From Meghimatium bilineatum (taxonomy: Eukaryota; Mollusca; Gastropoda; Stylommatophora; Philomycidae), in assembly GCA_034231615.1 (NCBI GenBank), contig CM067317.1, forward strand, positions 21,619,477 to 21,683,476: a DNA stretch of 64,000 bases, read 5' to 3'. The position numbers were made by a program, and so were the translations under genes. The first letter of the stretch is position 1; each line of letters starts with the position of its first letter. The notes under the pieces are model-generated. The model was not told the DNA's origin, did not search any database, and saw only the letters and a list, made by a program, of their open reading frames with translations. Positions 21,826 through 33,359 of the stretch are shown here, piece after piece.

Positions 21826-22690
21826 AACTTCTTGATCTTTCGTTCGCCTATATCTGAAGCCCTATTTTTCTTTACACCTGACTGTGTCCTGTAGCTGGCA
21901 CAGAGTTCTGTAGAGTTTTTCTGTCATTGTTGTTTCTCTGGGCCAGTGCATTGCCTCAGTATTTCATACTCCTGGCAGTCCTGAAGAATATTCTCTGCTG
22001 CCTGAGGTTCATGTCGACATGTACACATGGCCAATCTGTAACTTTGTATAGACCTACATGTGGCTGTGGAGTCGGCTGTATCCTGTTCTGTGGCGCAGAA
22101 TGACAACCTGTTCTGTTCATAATTTGGCAGTCATCTTGTGTTGGTTTTCTAATTGCCTTGACCATCTGTTTCTTTTAATTGTACGTTATTGACACATCTG
22201 TTTAATCATCATCAGCTCTCTCTCCTTAGCCAGACGATGGGCTTTCTCATTTCAATGTATTCCACAATGCGATGGTATCCACTGCATAGCTACTTCACGC
22301 TGATTGCGCAGTTCGGTCAGTAGTACCCGCAGGTCTGGTAGTTTTCTGGACTGGAACGCTTGGAGTACCGATCTTGCTCCTGTCAAGAATACTGCAGGCT
22401 GTAATTCAAGATTGGTGCACAGCAGTTTTTCAGTTGCCACTTTGACTACCTGGATTTCTGCTTCTTAATTATGGCAGAATTTTCCCGCTGTAACTTTACT
22501 TGTATCCCTAACATTGTGTATGGAAACTCTATGTCTATTCTTGCTCCTTCATTTATTTTTCACTGCATTCTCTGCTGACATATCTGTGTAGACTCTGATC
22601 CATATGTCATGTGGGTATTCTTCATCAAGTAGACAGAGTAACTGTCCTTCGTTGTACATTATTCTGTTCATTCTCACTTAAAATTCTTTT
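21826..22690 (-). pseudogene. LINE-E: RNase H to 3' end, GAA-type tail
   Basis: The minus strand reads WIRVYTDMSAENAV (22600-22560; the RNase H TDGS box with Gly to Met), FLTGARSVLQAFQSRKLPDL (third acidic position changed), MQWIPSHCGIH, NEKAHRLAKE, then RHRTGYSRLHSHM and a C-terminal region rich in Cys and His. It ends in GCGAACGAAAGATCAAGAAG, a decayed version of the GAACGC-(GAA)n tail. Two catalytic positions are altered and frames are broken, so it is dead. A related copy lies at 60950-61335, also on the minus strand. Confidence 0.8.
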
Positions 22691-22776
22691 CACCTCAGTT
22701 TGGACATGAATAGGTAAACCACTATCCTCTCTCCAAGGGTTTGTTTTGGAATAGACTTTAGGGCTTTAAGAGAAAT

Positions 22777-23022
22777 AAAGATCATGCAAATAAAATATTT
22801 TGGACACATTAAAAGATATGACACCTTATTGAAGACCTTACTTGAGGATAGTCAAAGGGTAGCGAGCTAGAGGTAGGCAGAGATATACGTGGGAGAATAA
22901 CATCACACGATGAACAGGTTACAGTCTAGCCGAGTGCACCACCAAGACAAGAGACAGGAGATGTTGTAGATACGTTGCAGCCAACCTTCGTTGCGGAGAC
23001 GGCACTTCATGATGATGAGACT
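22777..23022 (+). pseudogene. LINE-H 3' end
   Basis: The plus strand reads KIMQIKYFGHIKRYDTLLKT then LLEDSQRV, and after frame breaks VAANLRCGDGTS, ending near GATGATGAG. KYFGHI.R and the terminal block match LINE-H (11868-12490). Confidence 0.75.
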
Positions 23023-23520
23023 TTAGGGGGTTGTCAACTTCTGGCAAGTCTGAGATTTTATACGGAGTCGTTTAGCCTGATGGATAACGCTACTTATTTT
23101 CATTGCTAAATTTTTTAATCTGCCCATTGGATGACTTAGCATACAGTGAAACTTTTCTGAATGTATTATCACTTTTGTGTCTCTGCATTCACTCAGTGTT
23201 TGTATTCTCCATCTCCACTATGGGTGTTGATTGATTTTATTGTTCCTGTGATGATAATAAATGCCTGGTTTTGCACCTTAGCTAGCTCATGTAGTGTAGT
23301 ATTTGACGCTGCCCACAAAGCAGTAGACCCATATTCCATGAGTGGTCGTATGCCCTGCTTACTAAGTATTTACCCATTCACTTCCCATTATCAAATACTG
23401 GGTCAATTATCCCCTTTATTGCAACACAAAATGCTACCAATGTCAACAACAAAAATCTTATCCAAAGTATCTTCATTCCAACCCTGTGCTACCAATGTCA
23501 AACATGGTCCTTAACAACAA
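23023..23520. other. Possible LINE remnant
   Basis: A 117-aa plus frame at 23161-23514 and the surrounding sequence show no named domain. Antisense pieces resemble diverged LINE sequence but cannot be supported. Confidence 0.3.
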
Positions 23521-23539
23521 AACATAAGAGACAACTGGT

Positions 23540-23876
23540 TACAACAGAGATGAGATGTCTGAGAAAAGCCACAGGAGTGGCCAGAAGACACAGAATTAGA
23601 AACAATGTCATAAGAGAAATAGTGGGTGCGATCAATTCTACAATACATACAAAACCAACAGATACAATGGTTTGGTCATCTGGAAAGAATGATGTGTTGT
23701 TCATTATTTATAAAGCATATACGAAGAGAGAAGAAGCAGAAAGAAGAGCCAAGGGTAGACCTAGAGCACGCTGGATCGACACCATCAAAGAGACATTACA
23801 CGAACACCAAATAACATTATCTGAAGCTGCAAGAAAAGCGAGAACAAGAAAATTGTATCTCCCTCGACACCCGTAA
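23540..23876 (+). pseudogene. LINE-K C-terminus with frameshift
   Basis: The first frame reads MRCLRKATGVARRHRIRNN then VIREIVGAINS. The reading then moves to the next frame for QIQWFGHLERM (about 23656-23690) and returns for KGRPRARWIDTIKETLHEHQ followed by ITLSEAARKARTRKLY to TAA at 23874-23876. This is the M.CLR...G.TR.D..RN..IRE.....I...QLQW.GHL.RM...GRPR.RW...I.......A..A.DR..W series of LINE C-termini. Two compensating frameshifts bracket the GHLERM part. Confidence 0.82.
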
Positions 23877-24737
23877 AGGGTACAAGAGGAAGGAAAGAAG
23901 AAGACTCCCCATTTGCTTTTCTCACGAAGGCTAACTTTCTTCTAACCTTTGTTGTTGTTTTGTTCCTTCCATGTAAACCTACTGTCAAATATGACTACAA
24001 GATATGTTGGCTGTGTTTTCTTTCAAGAGACCTCCATTTATCTTGATGTCACCAGCTTTTTGTTTTGATGAGAGAATAAAAAGAGTAGTGCTGCACTTAT
24101 GTATATTCATGCTGACACGCCATCTGTTTGCCCTTGTGGTTAAGACATATATTGCTCCCTGTGCCTGTTTGGTAGCCACTGTCGCATGTTTTTAATAATT
24201 GTTAATGAACAACGACATTTTCTACGTTGCTGCCACAATGGTGGCTGTATCAGGAACAGACACATTGCATTACAAATAATATACAAACTAGAAATCCCTC
24301 ACCAAGCGGTCTAGGGGTACGCGTACATATCACAACAAATATTATGACGTGCCATTGCAACATTCGTTAATTCATTGTTTCTGCTAGTTTCTAAAGGCCC
24401 ATTGGTGGCAGTAACGTAGAAAATTTGGCATCTTAATTTTACTATGTTTTATTTTTTTCCTATTGTTTACATTTATTATTTGTATTTATTTACTAGCTTT
24501 TCAGTAAAATAATGTTTTGAGTGTTATTACTTTCAGTAGGTGTTATTGCGGAACTCTCCTCTGTCGGATATCATCTGGCACTTTTATTGGTATGTATATA
24601 TATTATATTCTGTATGTTTTGACATTCCTAACGTAATAAATGCTCTGCTCGGCTTCATTTGTAAGAGATCAGCATCAACAGTCGCTTGTGACAGTCTGTG
24701 TTTTGCCAGAAAGGGGAGAAAATAACATGACTATTTA

Positions 24738-24832
24738 CTTTCGATGCATGTCGTAGGAGACGATTAAGAAAGTTTTGGGGTGGAGTTGACTGTCCCATCC
24801 GGTATAGGGTCAAAATAGCATATAAGCCATAC
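24738..24832 (+). mobile_element. SINE1 head fragment
   Basis: CGATGCATGTCGTAGGAGAC, GATTAAGAAAGTTTTGGGGT, GGAGTTGACTGTCCCATCC and TATAGGGTCA match the SINE1 head in sense orientation. Confidence 0.7.
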
Positions 24833-24934
24833 TGAAATAGAGTATCGAAAGGTGCTGGTAAGTTCTACGCCATGGCAAACTTCCGTTCTTATGAGTCTAC
24901 ATCCTGTTTATTTACAGAAGTATGCGAACGAACG

Positions 24935-25440
24935 AGAGGAAGTGACCTGTGACATCGATGCAAACATACAGCAACTAGACCACAGGTTCCCAAACCCAGA
25001 AAATATATTCTGTCATTTGTGTGCCGCGCTTGGACACACCAGTGTTAGAGGAAATGAAAAAGCAATGATAAGTGATAGTTCAATAGACCGTGTTGAAATT
25101 TTGAATGCGATCAATGAGTTAGGCCAGTTGAAGGATGCTACGTGCGTTTCGAACAGAATGCAAAGATTAAGAGTGACGCGTGGTGGTGCTAGAAATGATC
25201 AGCATGTATGAAACATGGAAGGTTTCATCAGCACTGACACAATATTCACGTGAGTCTTTCACAAAACAGACACGACTGATGTCGAAGAAATAGAAATGGC
25301 GCAGAAAATCTCAGACACGATAATGCTCACAGAAAAGGCAAGAGGTGCGTGTCTAACAGACTCCTCTCACACATGTTCAGAGTGTGGGCACAATTCCAGG
25401 CACATATACAAAGTACTTATTATTTCACTAGGGCTTTAGG
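24935..25440 (+). pseudogene. LINE-F second copy, RNase H end
   Basis: The plus strand reads LGHTSVRGNEKA (compare LGHVTIRGNEIA at 6240), then VEILNAINELGQLKDATC, and after stops VEEIEMAQKISDTIMLTEKA and HTCSECGHN. The order equals the 3' half of LINE-F, so the two belong to one family. The tail is lost. Confidence 0.7.
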
Positions 25441-26320
25441 CACAAATACAAGTACTTATTGGGTCACTATGACCGTAGACACGTTTTAAGTTGCTTCAAA
25501 AAGAAAGGGATTCGCTCGTTTTTGTGTGTAGTTTCATCTTGTTGAGAAATGTGAACTTTTTTGTTAAAAATCGTTATAGATTAGGGGGGGGGGTGTATCT
25601 GTTTACTTGCTTTTGGCTACATTCATACTAGTACTGAGTCATGTTTTGCTTTGTTGAACCCCATCCCCGGTGCAACAAACACCACAGGAACCATAATCCC
25701 AGTTGAGCTCAAATATAGTCATCGCTGACTAATGAACTAACACAGGTTCTGAAGGACATAATGAATTCAAAAAGCTGTAATGATTATGTAATCTTTGATG
25801 TCTAAATAAGACATGTTATCAGCTATAAATCTTATAACACTTTTTTGTCTTCTGCGTTCGAAAACTGATAACCAGCATAGTATTATTTTCGACGTGGAGC
25901 GTAAGATACGTTTTTCTGCAAGATTTATTCGAAGCTGCGTTGTTTGAGTCTTCCGGCCCAGTAATCTGATTTCGATATGAGTGTACTGTAATTTCATTAA
26001 AAATGTAACCTCTAATTAATGTTAAAATAATTCATTTTATACAATTTGGATGAAAACTTTCACAATACAGTATGCTATCTACATGTTTAATCCCCAAAAT
26101 TAATTTGACGTTCATTCTTGAAGTACATTTCATCACTTTCCATGTTTCATCCCAGAATGTCAGAGATTTGTTAAAGATAAATTGGGAAATTCGTTGGAAA
26201 ATGCAAGCCGCTTGGCCCAAGACAGAATGGTTCAGGTTGTTCTGGAGAATGCGTAGCATGACACTGAACGTTTTTTATGCCAAGGTTGAAATGTTGATTT
26301 ACTTTTTTTAAACCAGTATT
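25441..26320. other. No recognisable feature
   Basis: Contains a G-run near 25585. Short frames only. Confidence 0.4.
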
Positions 26321-26321
26321 T

Positions 26322-26480
26322 AAAAAAGAAAATCATATTTTGGCCACGTTGTGAGACAAGAAAGTTTGGAGAAAATAGTCCTAACAGGCACTTGCAGGCA
26401 ACAGAGACAGATGGCGACGACGTGTGAAAATATTTTGATTAATTAGCCTGGCACGAATGGAAACGTGCTGTACATTGCCT
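26322..26480 (+). pseudogene. LINE C-terminal fragment
   Basis: The plus strand reads YFGHVVRQESLEKIVLTGT then CRQQRQ, a LINE YFGH..R...LEK.I..G fragment. The frame stops near 26443. Confidence 0.7.
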
Positions 26481-27004
26481 GAATTGTATACCTGTTATGC
26501 ACTGGTAAAGTTGGTTTCTACCGTACAATTTCTGACCTTTATAAGTACCCCAGCGAGTCAAATATTTTAATTCCAGTAAAGAATATCCAATTTATCCATC
26601 TATTTCAAGTTGTACACATCCAGCGCTGGGATCCACGATGCAGCTAAGTAATATCCTCTCTTCCATCACTTTCAGCCTGTACGTCCCACGAGGTCACCAG
26701 ACTCCCAATTACTGAAACAACGAAGGGGAGATAATGTCGCTTTTGACCGATCTCCAAACGAAACTGAAACGCGTTGGGAGCTAATCCTTCAAACGCCTTG
26801 CCAAAAAACATTTGATAGATAGACAGGGGTAACACTGTAGAAGAGGAAAGAAGTGAGAGTAAGAAAGAACTGTAGAAACTCTTATTACTAAATAGTACAG
26901 ATATAAAATAATACAGTTAGGCTATAATTATATTACATTCACAGTTAGGCTATAATTATATTACATTCAAACGCTTTTTAGTAATCTATGAAGCACATGT
27001 GCAG

Positions 27005-27150
27005 GTCAGTTGAGAATTCCCTACACTTCTATAAGTCTCATGTTAAGAATGTGATCTCTTGTTCCTCTGCCTGGTCTGAAACCGGCCTGTTTCATTCATC
27101 ACTTCCAATTTGTCACATTCTCTGGACTATGATGTTTAGCATTATTTTAC
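27005..27150 (-). pseudogene. LINE RT fragment (QAGFR block)
   Basis: The minus strand reads QAGFRPGRGTRDHILNMRLI, the RT fingers/palm block (QAGFR..R.T.D.I..L) found in many LINE clades. Neither the YADD box nor upstream domains are visible next to it. It cannot be the same copy as the C-terminus at 27590-28055, which lies on the wrong side for this orientation. Confidence 0.7.
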
Positions 27151-27589
27151 TTGACTTATAAGTTAATTATGGATGCTGGTATAAACATCTCAGATTGGTT
27201 AATCCTCAGATTATCAACAATGGGTGTATTAAACATTACTAGGACACTAGCACCTGACAACTGATACAATGTTTTCATAATCTGCAGCTCATATCCACTA
27301 GTGTTATAAGTGATAGTAGATTTATGAATTCCAATAGGTATATAATAATTGATAGCAATATCAGTTATGATACACAAATTTTGAAATTTGTGATGTGTGT
27401 GGATGTTGAATATAGCTGAAAATGATAAATGTAACAAACCTTAATCCTACAGACAAATATGGAATATGGTAATGAAGCATTCCTCATCACTTGCAAACTG
27501 TCGTTTGGACCAAATACAATTTATACTAGTCACCAGTGTAGTGAATAGCAAAGCATTACATATCAATCAATAAACCCATAAACCTTCAG

Positions 27590-28055
27590 GGTCATAGGAG
27601 TACCACATTGGATGCTTCAGCACACAGAGTCCTCCAGCAAATTCCATCCTCAGCAATGCAGATGAGTGTTGAAATATCTCGTCTGTCCATGTCTTTATTT
27701 GCCCTCCTCTACTTCCACCCTAGACAGTTCCCTGCAGTATTGTTTTTGACAAGGAATCATGCCTGCATACATGTCCGAACCATGCTAGTTTTTGTCGTTT
27801 CACTATTGAAAGCAATGGCTCCTGACACATCTCTACTTTATTTCTTACGTACACATTGGTCTTATGTTCCCTATAATCTTCTCTCCGTGTCCGCAGTGAG
27901 TGTCTAACTCTCACACCCATACAACAAAAAGCACCAGCAACATATACAGTGTGACTTCCACTCCAACACTGATGTTGCTTTTCCAAATCAGTTGGCCTTG
28001 ACAAGGACGCTAAAGCCATCTCCAGCCTTATTTTTAGTTCTGCTTCGCATTTCAT
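27590..28055 (-). pseudogene. LINE C-terminus
   Basis: The minus frame reads MGVRVRHSLRTRREDYREHK, then TNVYVRNKVE, KRQKLAWFGHVCRHDSLSKT and ILQGTV, breaks at a TAG, and resumes out of frame with a degraded MDRRDISTLICIAEDGICW (27680-27615). It closes near 27590 with GACCCTGAAGG-like sequence typical of the end of this LINE type. Its RT domain is missing. Confidence 0.8.
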
Positions 28056-28339
28056 TACATATACTGTTTAGCGTATTATAATACAAGTGTGAAACTGGAA
28101 TGTACTTGACTACAAGCCACATTTCATAGTCAAAGATTTCTAATGGACACATATCCTGACGTGCATTTCTTCAAATCATGTTTTTTAGGTTGGATACCAG
28201 TGTAATACGTAGGTCTTGTACCAATTTTATTTTCTGTTTACTAATTCATTAAATCATTCATATTGCACATTTTAAATGAATTTTCTCTTTATTGTATGTG
28301 ATTTACAACAATAGATATAGATTTCAAAAATAAAATTGA

Positions 28340-28526
28340 AAAAGATGTTATTGAAAAGATTTTATTATCCACACAAATTACATGTACACATAAACAGTGG
28401 GTTATTCAGATGGTGGAAAAGATTATATAATTTATTTAACTTTTGGGGGAAAATGGTACACAGAATTTTCTCAAATTCCGTCTATAGCACACCAGAGTAA
28501 ATCGTCAAAACAATTCCAGCACTTTC
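28340..28526 (-). other. Possible terminal exon of a minus-strand gene
   Basis: The minus strand shows TTTACTTTCTTTACAG as a good 3' splice site ending at 28527. A short exon follows (28526 downwards) and an AATAAA at 28366-28361, about 160 nt on. Possible C-termini in two frames: KCWNCFDDLLWCAIDGI-stop or ESAGIVLTIYSGVL-stop. The first is rich in Trp and Cys, which is unusual for random AT-rich DNA. No upstream exon could be joined with confidence, so neither frame nor product is settled. Confidence 0.35.
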
Positions 28527-28529
28527 CTG

Positions 28530-29775
28530 TAAAGAAAGTAAAATATTAACATGAGATCAAAGGCTATGATCATATAAATATAAATGATAGTTGGCTGTAG
28601 TTAAATGGAAAACAAAACACTTATACACAAGAGCTTGTACAGTTAAGTCGCTAGGAACAGCAGGCGACTAATCAAATAAATTAATAAGAATGTTTGCTGT
28701 CCAACAGAGAACAGAAACTCAGCTGATACATTCGGAAGGGAGGGTGAAGCTCCAAACCTCGATGGGTTCCTGAAGTACAAATTTGCTCTATTGGCGATGA
28801 GCTTAGCAGTGCTGACCAGCAATATGCTGCTTATTTATAGCCATCTAATCACCAAGTTTGTGGTTATATAATCTATATGGCACGATATTGGAAATATTTA
28901 AAAATTACATTGAACTTTTCAATGAGCAATGAATACTTCCATCAAAATCACTTTCTTACTGACATTCTTTCGTACATTCATCACTTTCTCAAGAACATCT
29001 ATCTTACTGCCATCGATGAGCTAGCCTGATTTTTAAAACCTCAATACCAAAATATTATTTCATTCTGAAACTGCCACGTGCCAGTCACTGTCAACCATTC
29101 ATGCAGTATATATTTTCTGGTGTCAAAACAGTAGTACTGTGAAAGATATTCTTTTTGTAGAGCTAATAGGTTTCAGCTGAAGGGGTGCGGTGTGTGCGGG
29201 TTAGATTTAGAGACTGGTGAAAGAATTAGCAAAGCTAGAATTGGTTACCGAGAACAATGTATCAGCTAAATGGTCTCACATTCGCTGAGTCAGAATCATA
29301 TTTCAATTAATGACACAAAATGGTTAGTTCAACTCTGCACATAATCATCATTATTTACTTACATATCTTCTGCATTCATTCTTAACCTTTCATACACTAT
29401 TCACCCATAAATGAGAAGAATTTTTAGTTGGTGGTACCAACATGTATATCATTGCACTGTACAATTCCTTCTCTGGACTAAAAGGTAATGGTCAGCTGAG
29501 TTATGAACTAGCACACATCTGCCTCTCATTAAATGAAAGCGCCAGACCCAGCATCTACTAGATTTGCTCAGTAGTGGTGGTACATTTGAAGACCGACCTA
29601 GAGCTTGAATCACGGTACCCTAGTTCCTTATGGCTTGGTGCATCACATCCTCATATTACAATACACGAATAGCTAGCTAGTGGACTGTGGCCCTGGTTAA
29701 CAGGCAAATAACAACCTTGACTCCCGTTCTCTGAACAGCATCCCGCTTAAGAGGAATTTAAAGAACTATAAAAGT
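28530..29775. other. Intron-like or intergenic AT-rich DNA
   Basis: No repeat or coding signal recognised. Confidence 0.35.
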
Positions 29776-29779
29776 AGCC

Positions 29780-30215
29780 ATCACTAACAAAAAGATTTAA
29801 TAGAATGCAAACAGAAGAAAAATGTATGAGAAATACAGTTCAGTGTACACGATGCACACTAATAGATAAGTTATTTCTTCAATAATAATAATATTGCAGT
29901 CTTTGACATGGACAACTCACCATAGAAAGATGAGAATCTGTTCTCAGACTGCTAAAAATACAATCAGTCATAGAGTGCTAACTACCCTAATTAAAATTTT
30001 AAAAATTAAAAACTAACCAGCAAGCTAGATAGTGATTGAAAACAAGGCAACACCAAAGCTCTATTGTGACGAGTATCCTCACATTGTTCATCGGACTTGC
30101 TGTACTTCAACCTGCAGAGGGCATTAAATCACTTATGCTGTTATTGTTGGATCAATTAAAAAACATTGGTTCAATACAAGAATCAGTGGATAACTCACAT
30201 GACAACATTCCGGTT
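29780..30215. repeat. Segmental duplication alpha, copy 1
   Basis: Shares with 32520-32905 the blocks AGTGTACACGATGCACACTA, ATAGATAAGTT, AATATTGCAGTCTTTGAC, GGACAACTCACCATAGA, GATGAGAATCTGTTCTCAGA and, further on, GCAAGAGCC/GCAACACCAAAG, CATCGGACTTGCTGTACTTC. Diverged copies in the same orientation. Not a known transposon to me. Confidence 0.8.
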
Positions 30216-30714
30216 GTTTAATTTCATGTTATTGCACTGAGCTTCCACTTCTTAATAGATTTTAAAAATTGTAACTAAGGATATTGATCTAGTACATCCC
30301 CCACCTTACTCAGTGTGTAGCATGCACATTGAATGATCACCAAATGTGTAGAATGTTGGCTGTGTCAGAATGTGTCAAATCAGAATTTTGTTCAATTTAT
30401 GTTAGCTTTTTGTTCCATAGAAACCTGGCCACTAATGCTTGTATAGTACCAAAACATTCACTGGATATAATCAATTTAAATATTTTATTGTTAATTGCAA
30501 GAAAATTTGGTAGCAGGAAAAGCTCATTGCACATGGAAACATGGTAGGTAAGTGCATGTTCTGAGAACTACATGTTCCAAAAACGAAGCAGAATATGTCC
30601 AATTTCAATGACAACCGCTGTCAACATAGCTGTACACAAGAAATTTGGGTTCAGAATCCCATGGATACAGCTATAAACTGTCTCTGTAAACACTATGGCT
30701 GTGTACTTAAAAGT

Positions 30715-31740
30715 CATCACAATCTGGAGGAGCAACCACCCTTTGTATAGGAAAGAGCATCACAAGAACGATGGCTGCTTATTGGCATGCTAAGGAGTGG
30801 TATGGTGACCAGAGAAGTTGCTAGACCAATTGTGACCATTCCACTATAGTGAGGCTGAATGAGACTTCTGGATACAGTTACAACCAAAGGCCTGGCCAAC
30901 CTCATGTAACAATATACAGCATCTCTTACACTAGATTCTAGGACATTTGTCACCACAAGCAGTGTGATGGAGACTTCATCTTGCAAAACACATCCCAGCA
31001 TTCGTAGTATCCTTACTAGACCTAACCAGGCATATAGACTTGCTTGAGCCTAAAACAATACTCTGCCACAGGCAGAATGGATTTTATTCTCTGATGAAAG
31101 TCAGATGAATGTGTCCTTTTCAGATCGGATAATTCACATCTGGCTAATTCACATTCACGACCTGGGAAAAGATTTGCTGATGCATGCGTAGTCCAGCATA
31201 ACATATGGAGGAACCGAACACATGTGTGACATGTATTCATCTATGGATACCCCCCATTTCTCGTTTTCAAAGTTATCGTTACCGCTGACAACCAAGAGCT
31301 GCGGCCTATTGTAGTGCCTTTCTTTCAAAATCATCCAGATCTAAGAATCTTTCAGCAAGATATCGCTAGATAATGCAAGATTCCACACAGCAATTACCAG
31401 GAATTTCTCTGGAAACATTTTGTGTTTTTAGATTGTCATGCCCGCCGAAGACGGATGTGTCGGGCCATTGGCGCAAATAAAACGGCGACAACGCATTTCC
31501 ATTCTATGGACTGCATTCTGCTGGAAATCTAGTAGGACATGTCCTGCTACAAGAGAATTCAGCAGGAGTTTGAGAATGTACGCTGAAGAAGAAGAAGATT
31601 GGCATGCAGTCTCTTGACACAAATAGATGTGTGGGATGAACTGAATAGACGGGTCCGCCAGGATGTCCACAATGATCTCAGCGAGCAATCATTGCTGAAT
31701 GGGATCTCATACTCTTTAATATTTTTACACTTTTTTTGCA
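30715..31740 (+). pseudogene. Tc1/mariner transposase pseudogene
   Basis: Decayed Tc1-like transposase. N-terminal part: RLNETSGYSYNQRPGQPHVT (30848-30907; the linker after the DNA-binding HTH, normally RPGRPR.T). Catalytic part: ILFSDESQMNVSFSDR (about 31085-31131; the FSDES box with the first catalytic Asp), VWR-like and GRFADACVVQHNIW, then PFFQNHPDLRIFQQD (31318-31362, second catalytic Asp). The last part, DWHAVSLDTNRCVG and VRQDVHNDLSEQ (after 31601), would hold the third acidic residue. Several stops and frameshifts break it. A SINE2 is inserted at 31442-31595, directly before the DWPA-SPDLNPIE region. Terminal inverted repeats were not identified. Confidence 0.82.
31442..31595 (+). mobile_element. 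SINE2 inside the Tc1 pseudogene
   Basis: CCGCCGAAGACGGATGTGTC to GAATGTACGCTGAAGAAGAA. The flanks AGATTGTCATGC (31430-31441) and AGATTGGCATGC (31596-31607) form a 12-bp duplication with one mismatch, so the insertion is younger than the transposon. Confidence 0.9.
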
Positions 31741-31989
31741 ATAGCATAACACACTTATGCTAGTTGTATTGGTGCTACAAGGGGTGTCATACACTGTATT
31801 AATGATGTCCCTAACACTGAGTACTTTTTAAACAAAAATTTAAGTGTAAAAAAGTTCTTGGTTGAAATTCAAATTTGGGACCATAAATAGATCAGATTTG
31901 TAAATTTACGTCTTCTGTATGTTAAATTTAACACAAAATATTGCTATGCTTAAAACAAAGTGGTGCGTTTTTAATGATTGCTGGCATGT

Positions 31990-32200
31990 TATAAAATAAT
32001 TCTTTCTCTCAGTACATTTCAGTGTCAACATTAATTTCTGACATATGCTTGTCAAAATCATCATCAAGAAAACAGTTTTATCTTTCACAATGATTTATTG
32101 AACATACTTCACTAGTAACACATATACCTAAATGACTATGTTTCTGTTTATGATACTACAAGTCTTGGAACTACACACGTTTATAAACTTTCCATGGTCC
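31990..32200. repeat. Duplication beta, copy 1
   Basis: Contains AATTTCTGACATATGCTTGT followed by CAAAATCATCATCAAGAAAA. On the minus strand this reads LDDDFDKHMSEINVDTEMY-stop. It shares further sequence with 34150-34345 (ACATACTTCAC, TATGATAC, ACTA/GGAGCTACA). Confidence 0.75.
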
Positions 32201-32519
32201 GCTAATTCAGTGCTCTCAGCTGCTTTCTCACTGAAGACCAAAGATAAGAATTTTAAAAAGTTCCTATAATTACACAGCGCACAAAATAAAATATGTATAT
32301 AAACATTTTATACAATTTGATATTTTATTTGACAAAATATACATGCAATATATAAGAACTATTTACTTGTGCGCACTTCTTATACAATCAATGTCATGTA
32401 TTTAATTATTTTTATATATATTGTAACAAATAGTTATAGCTCGTGTACTCTTCACTGCACTCTGCCTGCTAAATAGCAGAAGAGTACCCAAGGGAGAATA
32501 CATCAGTATTGACAGAATA

Positions 32520-32905
32520 CTATAGTCAGAAAATGTATGAGAAATCTGTTCATCAGTGTACACGATGCACACTAATAGATAAGTTGTTTCCTCAATAATA
32601 ATATTGCAGTCTTTGACTTGGACAACTCACCATAGACAGATGAGAATCTGTTCTCAGACTGCACTAAGACTACAATTAATTAGTTACAGACTATATGCAC
32701 ATGAAAAACTACAAACTGACCTGACATCTCCAGCAATTCACAAATTGTACACGCTTGGAGAGATACTGAATGAAAACAGCAAGAGCCAAAGTTCATTTAC
32801 TACTTAGACGAGAATCCTCCATTTATTTGTACATCAGTCTTGCTGCATTTCAACCCTAAGAGGACATTAGATGATGTTTATGCCATTATTAATGGATCGT
32901 TAAAA
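32520..32905. repeat. Segmental duplication alpha, copy 2
   Basis: Partner of 29780-30215 in the same orientation. It includes a purine-rich stretch absent from copy 1 (AGAGATACTGAATGAAAACA). Confidence 0.8.
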
Positions 32906-33284
32906 AAGATATTTTGCACTTGATATGAAAACAATGAATTGTTAAGTTTGAAGAAAATTTGGTTGGACAATGAGATTTTATCCTGGTTTGGCAGACACCA
33001 ATGTTGACAACTTGAATAGAATTTAACATTTAGTCATTAAGTATAATAAAAGTGTAAATACAGAAAACTTAAAGCATTACTAGCAGCCTTTGACCCAGCA
33101 TTTTCCCTCCAGGTTATTGCTTTTCTTTGTCTATCATTACAGTAACCCTACTTAACATCAAAATCCTATGCAGTGTCTTAGATGTCTTGCAGGTCAGTGC
33201 TACTATATTCCCCCTTTGGCCGTTAAATACTGAAGTGCTTGAATATAAATCATATTTTACAAATTCTTAAAGTTCTCTTCAGAG

Positions 33285-33350
33285 TAAATCTTGAGTCAAC
33301 ATTATTAACTTCTGACATATGCTTGTCAATGCTCATCATTAGAGAACCTT
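33285..33350. repeat. Duplication beta, copy 2 (short)
   Basis: ACTTCTGACATATGCTTGTC AATGCTCATCATTAGAGAAC-like block. The minus strand reads IDKHMSEVNNVDSR. Only the core is retained. Confidence 0.65.
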
Positions 33351-33359
33351 ATTGGTTTG

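Noticed and set aside
30717-31240. Minus frames of 94 and 72 aa
   Set aside because: Antisense of the Tc1 transposase pseudogene.
32014-32080. Hammerhead ribozyme in the beta repeat (GATGATGA, hairpin, GAAA)
   Set aside because: A 5-bp hairpin is followed by GAAAT, but the CTGANGA box is not directly next to the stem and no stem I or III is found.
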